Shown here piece by piece: positions 15,160 through 22,046 of a DNA stretch of 28,417 bases (positions are counted from its first letter, which is position 1; every line of letters begins with the position of its first letter). The notes below the pieces were generated by a model. It worked only from the letters and a program-made list of their open reading frames with translations, was not told the DNA's origin and did not search any database. Origin of the DNA: a virus. Location of the stretch: IMG/VR virus record IMGVR_UViG_3300023442_000020, positions 1-28,417 of that record; one strand, 5' to 3'. The translations under genes and the position numbers were made by a program.

Positions 15160-16977
15160 TTAACTTTCAATTGGAAAAATTCTACCGTCTTCCCCGATCC
15201 CGAATACACGATTGTCGGCCTCTATAGAAAATAGCCGAATATCAGATTCAATGTATAACACCCTACCGTCTGGGGTCTTAACCCCTATAGATATAGAGGT
15301 TCCGACCGTATTTATGCTAATTATAGCCGATAAATCCAGCCCTGCGCCGGTTATTGCCGCGCCAACGATGTCCATTACCAGCGATCTACCGATCTGCACG
15401 GAAGACTCATAGATTGCGATAGCGTTGTTGGATATCGCTGTCTTGTTGGTAAACGTCACCGCTCCATCAATGGTTATCAACGCGCCTTGCGCAGTACCGC
15501 CCTTTATCAATAATGTCAGCGATTCCTGTACGCTGCGGCCCGCTACGGTGTTGTCCCCCGCACCTTTTGCTAATCCCGTTGTGGCCGCGGTGTTAATACT
15601 ACCGTCTTCCGCAACATATACCGTCTTCTTCAGCCCAGAACTTGCGAGAAGATTTGCGACGTTAGATGCGGCAATTCCATCCCCTACGGATAGCGTGGCT
15701 GCGGCCTCTATGGTTATGATCGAGGATGTAGCCATTGTGCTCGCAATTCCTAGTGTGGTGCTTGAGCCAGTGTCGTTAGCTCCCGCGTTGCCGATAGATT
15801 GCCCCTTAGCCTGCGACACTGCTTGGTCTGTCGCCACGTTATTATCTTGCGCGGTAGATAACCCGATGGCCATGGAAATTGTTTGCTGGGTATTTGTTGC
15901 CGCCGCGTATGAGTCACCTACGCCTCCAGCCAAAGATACCGCAGCGTCGTATACAGTTCCCGCCGCATTGGTAGTAAAACTCGCACTCCGCACCTGCGTG
16001 GACTGATTACCAGCAGCATCGGTGTGGATATAAAACACATAGTACGTTGTCGCAGCAGTGAGTCCGGTAGTACTTACACTCTGCGTACCTGTTGCTGTTA
16101 CTGGCTGTGAACTACCCGCAAGTATTGCTGCATCGGACTCTGTAGCGTTTACGCTGAATAGATACTTGAGCGCACCATTGGCCTCATTCGTGACTACCGT
16201 ACCGTCTGCGGTAGTGCTGCCTGTTGCTGTACCTGTTGGGCTGGTGAGTGTGGGGGCGGTCGTGTCGGCTGCTGAGGCAGGAAATATTAATATATTTGAG
16301 TTTGGATATATGACTCTAGGGTGCGCAGACACTGTTGAGCCGGTTATGGTAGCTAGTGCACCGTGTTGGTCATTTGCACCGCGAATAATCGGTGCGTGAA
16401 AAATACTATTCTGTGTAGACACCGTGCTAGGGGAATAACCCGCAGATAATGCGTTTATTTCTGCCGTAGATAACTTCTTGTCCCAGATTCCTACCTCTGC
16501 TATATCGCCACCGAGGTATGATGCGCCCTCATTCTTCATAGCGAATAACTCCCCGGCGTCATACCCGATCGTTATCGACGATGTTACAGAGTAAACCTCC
16601 TGATTAAGTGTCCCATCGGTATTGAAAACTTTTAGTGATACCTGCCCACCTTGGCTCCACGATAAAACAAATAAATACCACACCCCTGACGTAAGCGCTG
16701 TTGTTAAACTGGTATCAACTTTTGATCCCGCTGTAGACCCGTCAGAAATGCCGCCGTAATACACGCCGAGTGATGCACCTGTCTGACTAATCCCCCAAGA
16801 TTGCCACGGGTTTGATCCACTATTAGTTTTTTTTCCAATAATACCAGGATATGATATCCCCGCTGACGCAGGAATCTTGTGCCACAGTGAAACAGTTATC
16901 GCAGTTGTTGGTTGACGTAATAATGTGCTATCAGGGTAAGATAGGTAGTCACTGGTGCCGTTGAATGACCTAGCCAT
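15160..16977 (-). CDS. LamG-domain fibre-like protein with FN3-like domain and C-terminal repeats
   Basis: This 605-residue protein is modular. Residues 1-190 are a LamG/concanavalin-like domain (MARSFNGTSDYLSYPDSTLL, AITVSLWHKIPASAG, GGDIAEVGIWDKKLSTAEIN). Residues about 235-340 are an Ig/FN3-like domain (SVSTTGLTAATTYYVFYIHT, DAAGNQS). Residues 340-565 are alanine/threonine/serine-rich low-complexity sequence. The last 36 residues are four 9-residue repeats of the form DxRxxxIEx. The start follows an AAAGAGAC sequence. LamG domains bind glycans in many systems, so a capsid- or neck-attached adhesive fibre is plausible. The gene lies between terminase and portal rather than among tail genes, which favours a head or neck appendage. 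Confidence 0.7.
   Translation of the reverse strand: MARSFNGTSDYLSYPDSTLLRQPTTAITVSLWHKIPASAGISYPGIIGKKTNSGSNPWQSWGISQTGASLGVYYGGISDGSTAGSKVDTSLTTALTSGVWYLFVLSWSQGGQVSLKVFNTDGTLNQEVYSVTSSITIGYDAGELFAMKNEGASYLGGDIAEVGIWDKKLSTAEINALSAGYSPSTVSTQNSIFHAPIIRGANDQHGALATITGSTVSAHPRVIYPNSNILIFPASAADTTAPTLTSPTGTATGSTTADGTVVTNEANGALKYLFSVNATESDAAILAGSSQPVTATGTQSVSTTGLTAATTYYVFYIHTDAAGNQSTQVRSASFTTNAAGTVYDAAVSLAGGVGDSYAAATNTQQTISMAIGLSTAQDNNVATDQAVSQAKGQSIGNAGANDTGSSTTLGIASTMATSSIITIEAAATLSVGDGIAASNVANLLASSGLKKTVYVAEDGSINTAATTGLAKGAGDNTVAGRSVQESLTLLIKGGTAQGALITIDGAVTFTNKTAISNNAIAIYESSVQIGRSLVMDIVGAAITGAGLDLSAIISINTVGTSISIGVKTPDGRVLYIESDIRLFSIEADNRVFGIGEDGRIFPIES
15163..15270 (-). repeat. Four 9-residue coding repeats (DxRxxxIEx)
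   Basis: The last 108 coding bases of the fibre-like gene encode DGRVLYIES, DIRLFSIEA, DNRVFGIGE and DGRIFPIES in direct succession. Positions 1, 3, 7 and mostly 8 of each unit are fixed. The DNA copies have diverged, so this is selected protein structure, probably a beta-spiral or stacked-hairpin element. Confidence 0.85.
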
Positions 16978-16978
16978 G

Positions 16979-17470
16979 CTATGTCTCTTTGATTTCTACT
17001 GATACTAACTCAGCATCACCAACAGCGGTGTCGCTCACGGCATCACGGGTGAGTTTTAGTCTGAAAGATTCCCCAACCGCCAAAGAATCAATCTGAGCAC
17101 CGTCAGTAAATGCGATATTGACTATATCCACGAGACCACTGGTTGCTGGAACAATTGTGTTAATCACGCTCTGCGCAGTGGCAAAACTATCAGCATCAAT
17201 ATCCAGCACCTGATCGCCGATGCGCTCGAAGGCAACCTGCCAATCAATATCTCCACTGATTGCTGAGGTCATTGAATAATGGATGTAAACCGTTAAACCA
17301 CCAGATGCATAAGTTCTTGGCAAGACGCCTGAGAATACTGCGCTCTCGTTTGTCGTGTCGTCAAAGTCAAGGACTAGATGATTGTTCCTCGTGTCAAGCG
17401 TTGCATAATTTGATGCCGGGGGCTGGTTAGCCTGCGGTGTGAATACCAAGAGTGTGTCACCAGATGCCAT
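16979..17470 (-). CDS. Conserved phage structural protein, unknown function
   Basis: This 163-residue protein starts MASGDTLLVFTPQANQPPAS with GGGAG before the ATG, overlapping the upstream stop as TAATG. Landmarks are NYATLDTRNNHLVLDFDDTT, VFSGVLPRTYASGGLTVYIH and AVGESFRLKLTRDAVSD. I recall this pattern (GDTLxxFxxxANxPPxSxxAxxDTRNxHxVLDFD) from phage and metagenomic virus proteins without a known function. It is beta-rich and lacks a signal peptide. The gene lies directly before the LamG fibre-like gene, so a supporting or capping role for that appendage is possible. Confidence 0.65.
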   Translation of the reverse strand: MASGDTLLVFTPQANQPPASNYATLDTRNNHLVLDFDDTTNESAVFSGVLPRTYASGGLTVYIHYSMTSAISGDIDWQVAFERIGDQVLDIDADSFATAQSVINTIVPATSGLVDIVNIAFTDGAQIDSLAVGESFRLKLTRDAVSDTAVGDAELVSVEIKET

Positions 17471-17820
17471 TACAATTCTCCCTTAATCGCTGCAACTATT
17501 TCTGCCTTACTTATTTTCTGATCCACGGGGAGTCGCAGATTGATTGTTTTCACAAGAGCGGCAATCACCGCTTTTAGAACGCCTCTCTGACTCTCAAGCT
17601 CAGTTGCATCTTTCACCTTTTGCAGATCGGTAGCATCGACAATTGCTTGTGTAGCGGCGTCCATCACTGATACAACATCGCCAGTAATAACCCAATATTT
17701 AGGTGGAACCCCACTAACAGACGATAGATCTGGGTTAATAATCCAATCATTACTAGGGTGGTCAGGCGTGTTAGCAGACGTTAATAACTGCTTTGTAGTC
17801 CTATTCAGCACTGTTGCCAT
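17470..17820 (-). CDS. Hypothetical virion-associated protein
   Basis: This 116-residue protein contains VSGVPPKYWVITGDVVSVMD and AATQAIVDATDLQKVKDATE, followed by a helical C-terminus (LKAVIAALVKTINLRLPVDQ). The PPKYWxxxGxxVxxMxxAxxxxVD segment occurs in many phage fibre or virion-associated proteins as a short attachment domain. The ATG is two bases after the upstream stop and the ribosome binding site is weak. Function unknown. Confidence 0.6.
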   Translation of the reverse strand: MATVLNRTTKQLLTSANTPDHPSNDWIINPDLSSVSGVPPKYWVITGDVVSVMDAATQAIVDATDLQKVKDATELESQRGVLKAVIAALVKTINLRLPVDQKISKAEIVAAIKGEL

Positions 17821-17821
17821 A

Positions 17822-18232
17822 TCACTGTACCTGTAAATTAAATGGAGCAGCCGGGACGGTTCCGGCGTTTTGGAGGTTGTAATACTGCATCCCGGACTTT
17901 TTTACGAAAGCCTCCGGGGCGAAGTCGGATTCGCTGCCTGCTGAATTAACCGCCGTGATTGTCACGTAGTTATCGCCGTCAGGCATTGACGTGAGTGACA
18001 GCAATATCTCCACCGCCGTCGGGTCTGACACCATCACGCTGTTGGCGTCAGAGTACGCACCTGTGTCCGTGCGCCAGTAGAGCTTGTACCCGGCGAGGTC
18101 GGTGAGCGGGGAACCATCGGTGTTCTGTGTTGGAGCGGTGAATGTGACCTTCGTCGCCGGGGTTATAACAGTCGGCAACGCACCCACCGTCAGCGGGGCA
18201 ATGAGTAGTAGGATTAGCAATAGTTTCTTCAT
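17822..18232 (-). CDS. Exported protein with single fibronectin type III-like domain
   Basis: The product begins MKKLLLILLLIAPLTVGALP, a clear Sec signal peptide, so I chose the ATG at 18232, which has GGGAG nine bases before it. The mature part has FTAPTQNTDGSPLTDLAGYK, LYWRTDTGAYS and DNYVTITAVNSAGSESDFA, the strand layout of an FN3 domain. A short C-terminal tail follows. An exported single-domain FN3 protein within the structural block is odd, since virion proteins rarely carry signal peptides. It could act in the host periplasm or at the cell surface. Confidence 0.72.
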   Translation of the reverse strand: MKKLLLILLLIAPLTVGALPTVITPATKVTFTAPTQNTDGSPLTDLAGYKLYWRTDTGAYSDANSVMVSDPTAVEILLSLTSMPDGDNYVTITAVNSAGSESDFAPEAFVKKSGMQYYNLQNAGTVPAAPFNLQVQ

Positions 18233-18237
18233 GGTTG

Positions 18238-18618
18238 TTATCTCCCTATCTGCCACTCAATACCGAAGCCGAGGGCATCGTAGCTGGCGTCGTCCACCTT
18301 GAACGCGCACGAATGGTGGGTGTACGAGCCAATCAAAGACACGCCGTTCTTTCGGAATACTGTCTGCCGGATGCCGACATTGCTGCTGATTTCCGTTGTA
18401 TCTCTGCCGCCTTCACAGAACGGGTTATTGCGGTCGAAATCGGCGTAGAAATACAGCACCGGGCCATCTGGGAACAACCAGTCTGCCTTCGCACTGCATG
18501 AATAGAACAGCGCACTCAGGGCAAGCCCGAGCAATACCCATAGGATAGGCGCACCAACGATCCCAATCAGCGACCCATTCTCCTTATGGTCAATTATCCA
18601 CTGTTTGATTTTATCCAT
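18238..18618 (-). CDS. Membrane-anchored or exported protein with conserved cysteines
   Basis: The ATG at 18618 overlaps the terminase stop as TAATG and has AAGGAG before it, so I chose it over a start 17 codons upstream. The 126-residue product has a hydrophobic segment at residues 16-40 (SLIGIVGAPILWVLLGLALS) followed by a possible cleavage site, SAKA-DW. The rest is beta-rich, with DFDRNNPFCEGGRD and SYTHHSCAFKVDDASYDALG and cysteines 68 and 104. I recall similar small phage proteins with the THHSCAF...SYDA pattern and no assigned function. It could sit in the periplasm or outer membrane. Confidence 0.65.
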   Translation of the reverse strand: MDKIKQWIIDHKENGSLIGIVGAPILWVLLGLALSALFYSCSAKADWLFPDGPVLYFYADFDRNNPFCEGGRDTTEISSNVGIRQTVFRKNGVSLIGSYTHHSCAFKVDDASYDALGFGIEWQIGR

Positions 18619-20204
18619 TACAAACTCCTTACCATTGGTGCACTCTCCTCCGGGACGGGGATGTAGCACATAATCAACGCATCCGCCAAGTTGGGCGACG
18701 GGATGCCACGCTTCTTCATATTGTCCTTGGACTCCACCTTGATACGACCGGCGGCGTCATATTGTTTCTTGGGCCGCGACAACTCGGATACCAGCTCCAG
18801 AGCCAGCGCACTGGACGAGTCTATGCTGAGGATTTCCGACGGATCCATGCTCTTGCCCTCCACGACAGCTTGGTAGGTCTTCAAGCATCTGTCACGCAAC
18901 ATCCACCACGCCTGCGCCTTCACGTTCGCAAACATATCCTTGTTCTTCTTGCCTTCGGTGTACTCGTTGTTTGGGTTGACTACTCCTGACCCGGCGGCGA
19001 ACCCGATAACATCAGTGTCCAGCGTCTTGCCCGTTTCCCGCGCTATACTCGCCAGCGACCCCTTGACGCCCGCACCTACCCCGATAGAGTCGTACGCCAT
19101 ACGGTCTATGCCGTGGGTCTGGGCGTAGTTGTAAGCGTGCTTGGCGGTGTAGTCCGTATCGCCCTTGCCCCATTGCTCGATGTGGTTGACGAGAATACCG
19201 TACGCCCCGACCAGCGCGTTTTTGTCCCCGCCCTCGTCCGCAACGTCCAACCCGCAGACGGTCATGCCCGACGGATCCACGCCGAGCTTCTTATGCGCGT
19301 CCAGCGTGGCCTTGGCCCAGTCGGACGGGATGAATACCCCCTCCACCGAGGACGAGTAATCGCGGTCCACTTCCTGCGCGAACTCCGCGGTCAGCCCCTC
19401 CGCCTCGGCCTTCGCCTTGCGTTTGTCGTACCACTCCTGCGTCTTTGCCGGGTGATCCCGCCAGTCGAAGACAAACACACGGGCAACGCCGCCGAACCGT
19501 TTGCGATGAAATACGTTGCCTTCGCCGTTGACTGATGAAATATCTATCTGGACGTTGGTGTTGTCGCCCAGCGACGCCTCGATTAGCTCGGCCCGGTCGT
19601 AGTGCGCCGACTCGTCCTTGAAGTAGATCGACTTGCGCCCGCCGCGGCCGATATTGTCGCCAGCCTCGCCGGAGATGGTGGAGTTGTTGCTGGGATTCAG
19701 GCACTTCATAAAAGTGAGGTGATCTTTTTCGCTGAAATCCGGGGGGAGCAGATAGGCCGGGAGGTTACGGATAATCATACGCAACTTCTCGAATATGGAA
19801 TCCGGCTCGCCAAGCCGGTCGACAAGCATCTCCTTACGCGAACCCCACCCGACGGCGCTGCCTTCCAAGAACAGCCATACCCAAACAGAGAACGCGCAGC
19901 TGATCCATGTGGCCCCCATGTCTCTCGCCTTCTCCACTAACCCGTCCGCCTCGTCGCGCATACTGTCCAGCAGCCATTGGATATACTCTTCCTGCTTGGG
20001 GAACGGGATGAACGGCATCTTAGCGGGTAGCCCCTTCGCTGGGTTGCGCGGATCGTAGGTGATGCAATTGTCTCTGACGAACTGGATTGGGTTGTCGGAA
20101 TAGTAACTTCTGGCGGTCTCCCTTGGGTCTGGGGTGGACTGGATGATCCGCCGAACCTGTACCCGGCGCTCTTCCTCCTTGCTGAAGTCTGGCGGCCATG
20201 TCAT
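18618..20204 (-). CDS. terL: Terminase large subunit
   Basis: This 528-residue protein has the ATPase motifs KARDMGAT (residues 92-99, a Walker A variant of the terminase type) and IYFKDES (193-199, with D197 and E198 as Walker B and catalytic acid). The RNase H-like nuclease domain shows GLDVADEGGDKNA (D320), AYDSIGVGAGV (D372) and, near the C-terminus, NLADALIMCY. The length is typical. It pumps DNA into proheads and cuts the concatemer. The start overlaps the small subunit stop as ATGA. Clustering of its protein sequence would be the best way to predict the packaging mechanism. Confidence 0.96.
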   Translation of the reverse strand: MTWPPDFSKEEERRVQVRRIIQSTPDPRETARSYYSDNPIQFVRDNCITYDPRNPAKGLPAKMPFIPFPKQEEYIQWLLDSMRDEADGLVEKARDMGATWISCAFSVWVWLFLEGSAVGWGSRKEMLVDRLGEPDSIFEKLRMIIRNLPAYLLPPDFSEKDHLTFMKCLNPSNNSTISGEAGDNIGRGGRKSIYFKDESAHYDRAELIEASLGDNTNVQIDISSVNGEGNVFHRKRFGGVARVFVFDWRDHPAKTQEWYDKRKAKAEAEGLTAEFAQEVDRDYSSSVEGVFIPSDWAKATLDAHKKLGVDPSGMTVCGLDVADEGGDKNALVGAYGILVNHIEQWGKGDTDYTAKHAYNYAQTHGIDRMAYDSIGVGAGVKGSLASIARETGKTLDTDVIGFAAGSGVVNPNNEYTEGKKNKDMFANVKAQAWWMLRDRCLKTYQAVVEGKSMDPSEILSIDSSSALALELVSELSRPKKQYDAAGRIKVESKDNMKKRGIPSPNLADALIMCYIPVPEESAPMVRSL

Positions 20205-20716
20205 TTCTTGTCCGCGAGCAGGGCCAGTAGGTCGGCGGCTTCTTCTTTGCTGAGGGTGGGGTTGTTTGGCGTCATAGTGCCGTCGGTGGATTTGTGGTCT
20301 ATTTCGGACTGGTCTTTAAGCCCGATTTCACGCGCAATTATGCTTGCATTTAGGAACCCGGCAGCCGCGCCGGTGAGCTTCTGTTCGTATATCAAATAGT
20401 CCACTTCTTTGCAGACTTCAGAATAATCCGGATGCTTGCGATATTGGTGCCAAGTCTCTATTGTAAGCCCGAGAAACACGCACAATCCGCGGAGTGTCAT
20501 TGCGCGCATCTTGGGGATGTACTCGATACTGACGTCCCCCTCGTATGGGAAAGCCCGCGGCTCCATCAACGGGTTGTCCACGATCCACTGGAAATAATCC
20601 TCGCACGCCTCCGCAAGTAGCTCAGGCGTCTCGTAAGCCTTCTTGCGCCCGTGCCGAGACCTCGCCTTCCAAAACTGGTTGCCCTTCGGGTACCTGTAGC
20701 CAACGTTTCCCGACAT
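20201..20716 (-). CDS. terS: Terminase small subunit
   Basis: The 171-residue product (start MSGNVGYRYPKGNQFWKARS at 20716) contains RKKAYETPELLAEACEDYFQ and WIVDNPLMEPRA, the typical start of one small-terminase family (TPExLxxACxEYFxWxxxNPL). MTLRGLCVFLGLTIETWHQY follows as a DNA-binding helical segment, then a coiled region. I preferred this start to one 24 codons upstream because that extension would overlap the promoter region and is not family-like. It lies directly before the large subunit. It recognises the packaging site on phage DNA. Confidence 0.88.
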   Translation of the reverse strand: MSGNVGYRYPKGNQFWKARSRHGRKKAYETPELLAEACEDYFQWIVDNPLMEPRAFPYEGDVSIEYIPKMRAMTLRGLCVFLGLTIETWHQYRKHPDYSEVCKEVDYLIYEQKLTGAAAGFLNASIIAREIGLKDQSEIDHKSTDGTMTPNNPTLSKEEAADLLALLADKK

Positions 20717-20748
20717 CCCTATGCCCCCGGAATAAAATACTTTGGTTA

Positions 20749-20777
20749 AGTATAGCCTATGTCTGGAGGATTTAAAA
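20749..20777 (-). promoter_or_regulatory. Candidate late promoter for the terminase/structural block
   Basis: On the minus strand TATACT (20754-20749) is a good -10 element about 33 bases before the terS ATG. At a 17-base spacing upstream only TTTTAA (20777-20772) is present, a poor -35. This fits an activator-dependent late promoter or a site read by a phage factor, but the match is weak. Confidence 0.35.
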
Positions 20778-20813
20778 GACCCACTCAACGCTGGTAATGT
20801 GGGGGATAACCGA

Positions 20814-21015
20814 TGGCCCTTTATATAAGGGAAAATTCCTTATAAATACCACAGGTATTAACAGGAAAAATTCCACCCGGGATAGGGTAATATGCTGTAA
20901 GTTGTTGATTTAGGTATTTCTACAGTAAATCGTATTACCCTATTACCCTTATTACCCTTTTTCACTGTTATTATTTCTGGCCGTAATCAAGAATTTTCCC
21001 TTATATAAAGGGCCA
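20814..21015. repeat. Perfect 25-bp inverted repeat
   Basis: The arms are 20814-20838 and 20991-21015 and are exact reverse complements over 25 bases, separated by 152 bases. Each arm contains a smaller palindrome with CCCTT and AAGGG half-sites around a TATAT/ATATA core. Mirror-image placement suggests two copies of a protein-binding site facing the two divergent transcription units. Confidence 0.9.
20882..20957. repeat. TATTACCC repeats and 11-bp inverted repeat
   Basis: TATTACCC occurs at 20933-20940, 20941-20948 and 20950-20957, and inverted as GGGTAATA at 20885-20892. ATAGGGTAATA (20882-20892) is the exact reverse complement of TATTACCCTAT (20933-20943). The array lies inside the 25-bp inverted repeat. 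It looks like an iteron or operator cluster. Confidence 0.8.
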
Positions 21016-21029
21016 CCCCGCTCAAAATT

Positions 21030-21067
21030 CCCTTTATTTATAATTAAAAGGGCTATATACTCGCCCT
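21030..21067 (+). promoter_or_regulatory. Candidate promoter/operator at the regulator gene start
   Basis: TATAAT (21039-21044) and TATACT (21056-21061) are possible -10 elements, without a convincing -35. CCCTTT/AAAGGG (21030-21035, 21047-21052) and AGGGC/GCCCT (21049-21053, 21063-21067) are overlapping inverted repeats that end exactly at the ATG. If TATACT is used, the transcript would begin at or next to the start codon, that is, be leaderless. An operator bound by the downstream regulators is a plausible reading. Confidence 0.4.
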
Positions 21068-21241
21068 ATGGCTAAGAAAACACGCACCTTTATGATAGAC
21101 GCCCGCCTTTGGAACCGCTTCAAACGCGTGGCAAAAACCCAGCACAACCAGACCGCGAGCGGGTTGCTGCGCGACCTAATCACGGAGGCCGTCGATGGGA
21201 AAAAGAACAAACCAGTTACAAGATCCGACGCTAAAAACTGA
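21068..21241 (+). CDS. Ribbon-helix-helix (Arc/CopG-like) transcription regulator
   Basis: The 57-residue product starts MAKKTRTFMIDARLWNRFKR. It shows the Arc/CopG layout: a beta strand (RTFMIDA), helix A (LWNRFKRVAKTQH), a short turn, and helix B (TASGLLRDLITEAV), with a basic tail. Proteins of this type bind operators as dimers through paired strands. It is the first plus-strand gene after the palindrome-rich control region, so autoregulation or early/late switching is likely. No strong ribosome binding site is seen. The next gene starts inside its last 47 bases. Confidence 0.75.
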   Translation: MAKKTRTFMIDARLWNRFKRVAKTQHNQTASGLLRDLITEAVDGKKNKPVTRSDAKN

Positions 21242-21494
21242 GCTAATCGCCGTTTTTGGGTCGCTAAAACAGTTCGCCAAGGCGGCCGCCATCCCCTATA
21301 ACACAGTCCACCGGGTAACATCCGGCAGGCCGTGCTCGGACGAGGAGATATCCGCGGTGCTGGCTGCCGCGGCTCGGTTCAATCCGGAAGCCGTGAACGG
21401 CTGGGTGGAATCCGTCCCGCGGGACCCGGAGTTCACCAAGCTCTACCTAATCACCCTCGACCTGTACGCCGCGCTGAAGAAAGCCGATGAATAG
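21195..21494 (+). CDS. Small helix-turn-helix-like protein, putative repressor
   Basis: The 99-residue product starts MGKRTNQLQDPTLKTELIAV at an ATG preceded by GGAGG six bases upstream. LIAVFGSLKQFAKAAAIPYN followed by TVHRVTSGRPCSDEEISAVL reads as a helix-turn-helix of XRE/Cro type (a helix pair, a recognition segment NTVHRVTSGR, then a stabilising helix). The C-terminal 45 residues (EAVNGWVESVPRDPEFTKLY) may dimerise. It overlaps the ribbon-helix-helix gene in another frame, and its 3' end overlaps the opposite-strand nuclease gene by 48 bases. A regulator of the adjacent control region is the best guess. Confidence 0.65.
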   Translation: MGKRTNQLQDPTLKTELIAVFGSLKQFAKAAAIPYNTVHRVTSGRPCSDEEISAVLAAAARFNPEAVNGWVESVPRDPEFTKLYLITLDLYAALKKADE

Positions 21495-21878
21495 CGGGTC
21501 GCCCAGCGAGCGCCCCCGCCACAGCGCCAGCTCATACAGCACAGCCCGCGGAACGGTCCCGGTGTATACGCACCCACGCCAGTCAAACAACAGGTACTCC
21601 CCGGCAACCTCCAGCAAAACACCGCAGGATCCGCCCGCTTTCCCGTGGCGCACGAGCCATGCCTTCTGCGCATCCGTAAAATGATCGAGTTTCACCACCG
21701 TATCCGTCCGGACAGGCCATCTCCGGCGATATTTCAGCTCCAGCCACCACGTAGGCCCCCCAGCAACAAGGCCGCTTACATCAGGCGTACCAATGCCGCA
21801 CGAGTTCTCCACCCGGAACCAGTGGCCGCGTTTACCAACGGCCCCTTTGAACTTCTCCCACAGACCGGATTCACTCAT
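21447..21878 (-). CDS. PD-(D/E)XK nuclease, VRR-NUC-like
   Basis: The 143-residue product starts MSESGLWEKFKGAVGKRGHW. It has IGTPDVSGL with Asp33 and WWLELKYRR with Glu47 and Lys49, forming the PD-(D/E)XK catalytic triad. Then comes HFTDAQKAWLVRHGKAGGSC, the Q-x3-W helix characteristic of VRR-NUC and related phage endonucleases. These enzymes act on branched or damaged DNA and can process replication intermediates before packaging. It lies on the minus strand amid plus-strand early genes, and its transcript would run antisense across the two regulator genes toward the late block. GGGG lies ahead of the ATG. Confidence 0.82.
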   Translation of the reverse strand: MSESGLWEKFKGAVGKRGHWFRVENSCGIGTPDVSGLVAGGPTWWLELKYRRRWPVRTDTVVKLDHFTDAQKAWLVRHGKAGGSCGVLLEVAGEYLLFDWRGCVYTGTVPRAVLYELALWRGRSLGDPLFIGFLQRGVQVEGD

Positions 21879-21943
21879 TTGCTACCCCGTTTCTTTATAT
21901 GATTTAATTATATATTTATATCAAAGTATTATAGAAATATCTC

Positions 21944-21971
21944 TTGATTGTCTCCCAGTATTATATATAAT
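21944..21971 (+). promoter_or_regulatory. Sigma-70-type promoter for the early operon
   Basis: TTGATT (21944-21949) and TATAAT (21966-21971) are spaced by 16 bases in a very A/T-rich region between the leftward nuclease gene and the rightward operon starting at 22047. The -10 is perfect and the -35 matches four of six positions. This is the strongest host-type promoter seen in the window and would drive the dense rightward operon. Confidence 0.6.
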
Positions 21972-22046
21972 TAACTTAAGCATTAGGTAATTATTTAAAC
22001 CAACCGGCCTTGATACCCTCGGGCCAAAAACGAGAGGAGAAGACCA

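Larger units (their letters stand above)
20717..21067. promoter_or_regulatory. Divergent control region between late and early blocks
   Basis: This 351-bp stretch has no convincing gene. It is A/T-rich and dense in symmetry. It holds a perfect 25-bp inverted repeat, three TATTACCC units plus one inverted unit, and three CCCTT-N-AAGGG type palindromes (20817-20831, 20998-21012 and the wider-spaced 21030-21052). It also holds two GGAA/TTCC elements (20830-20839, 20864-20874). It separates the minus-strand terminase from the plus-strand regulator genes. Repressor operators and divergent promoters are the likeliest content; an origin of replication or packaging site is also possible. Confidence 0.7.
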
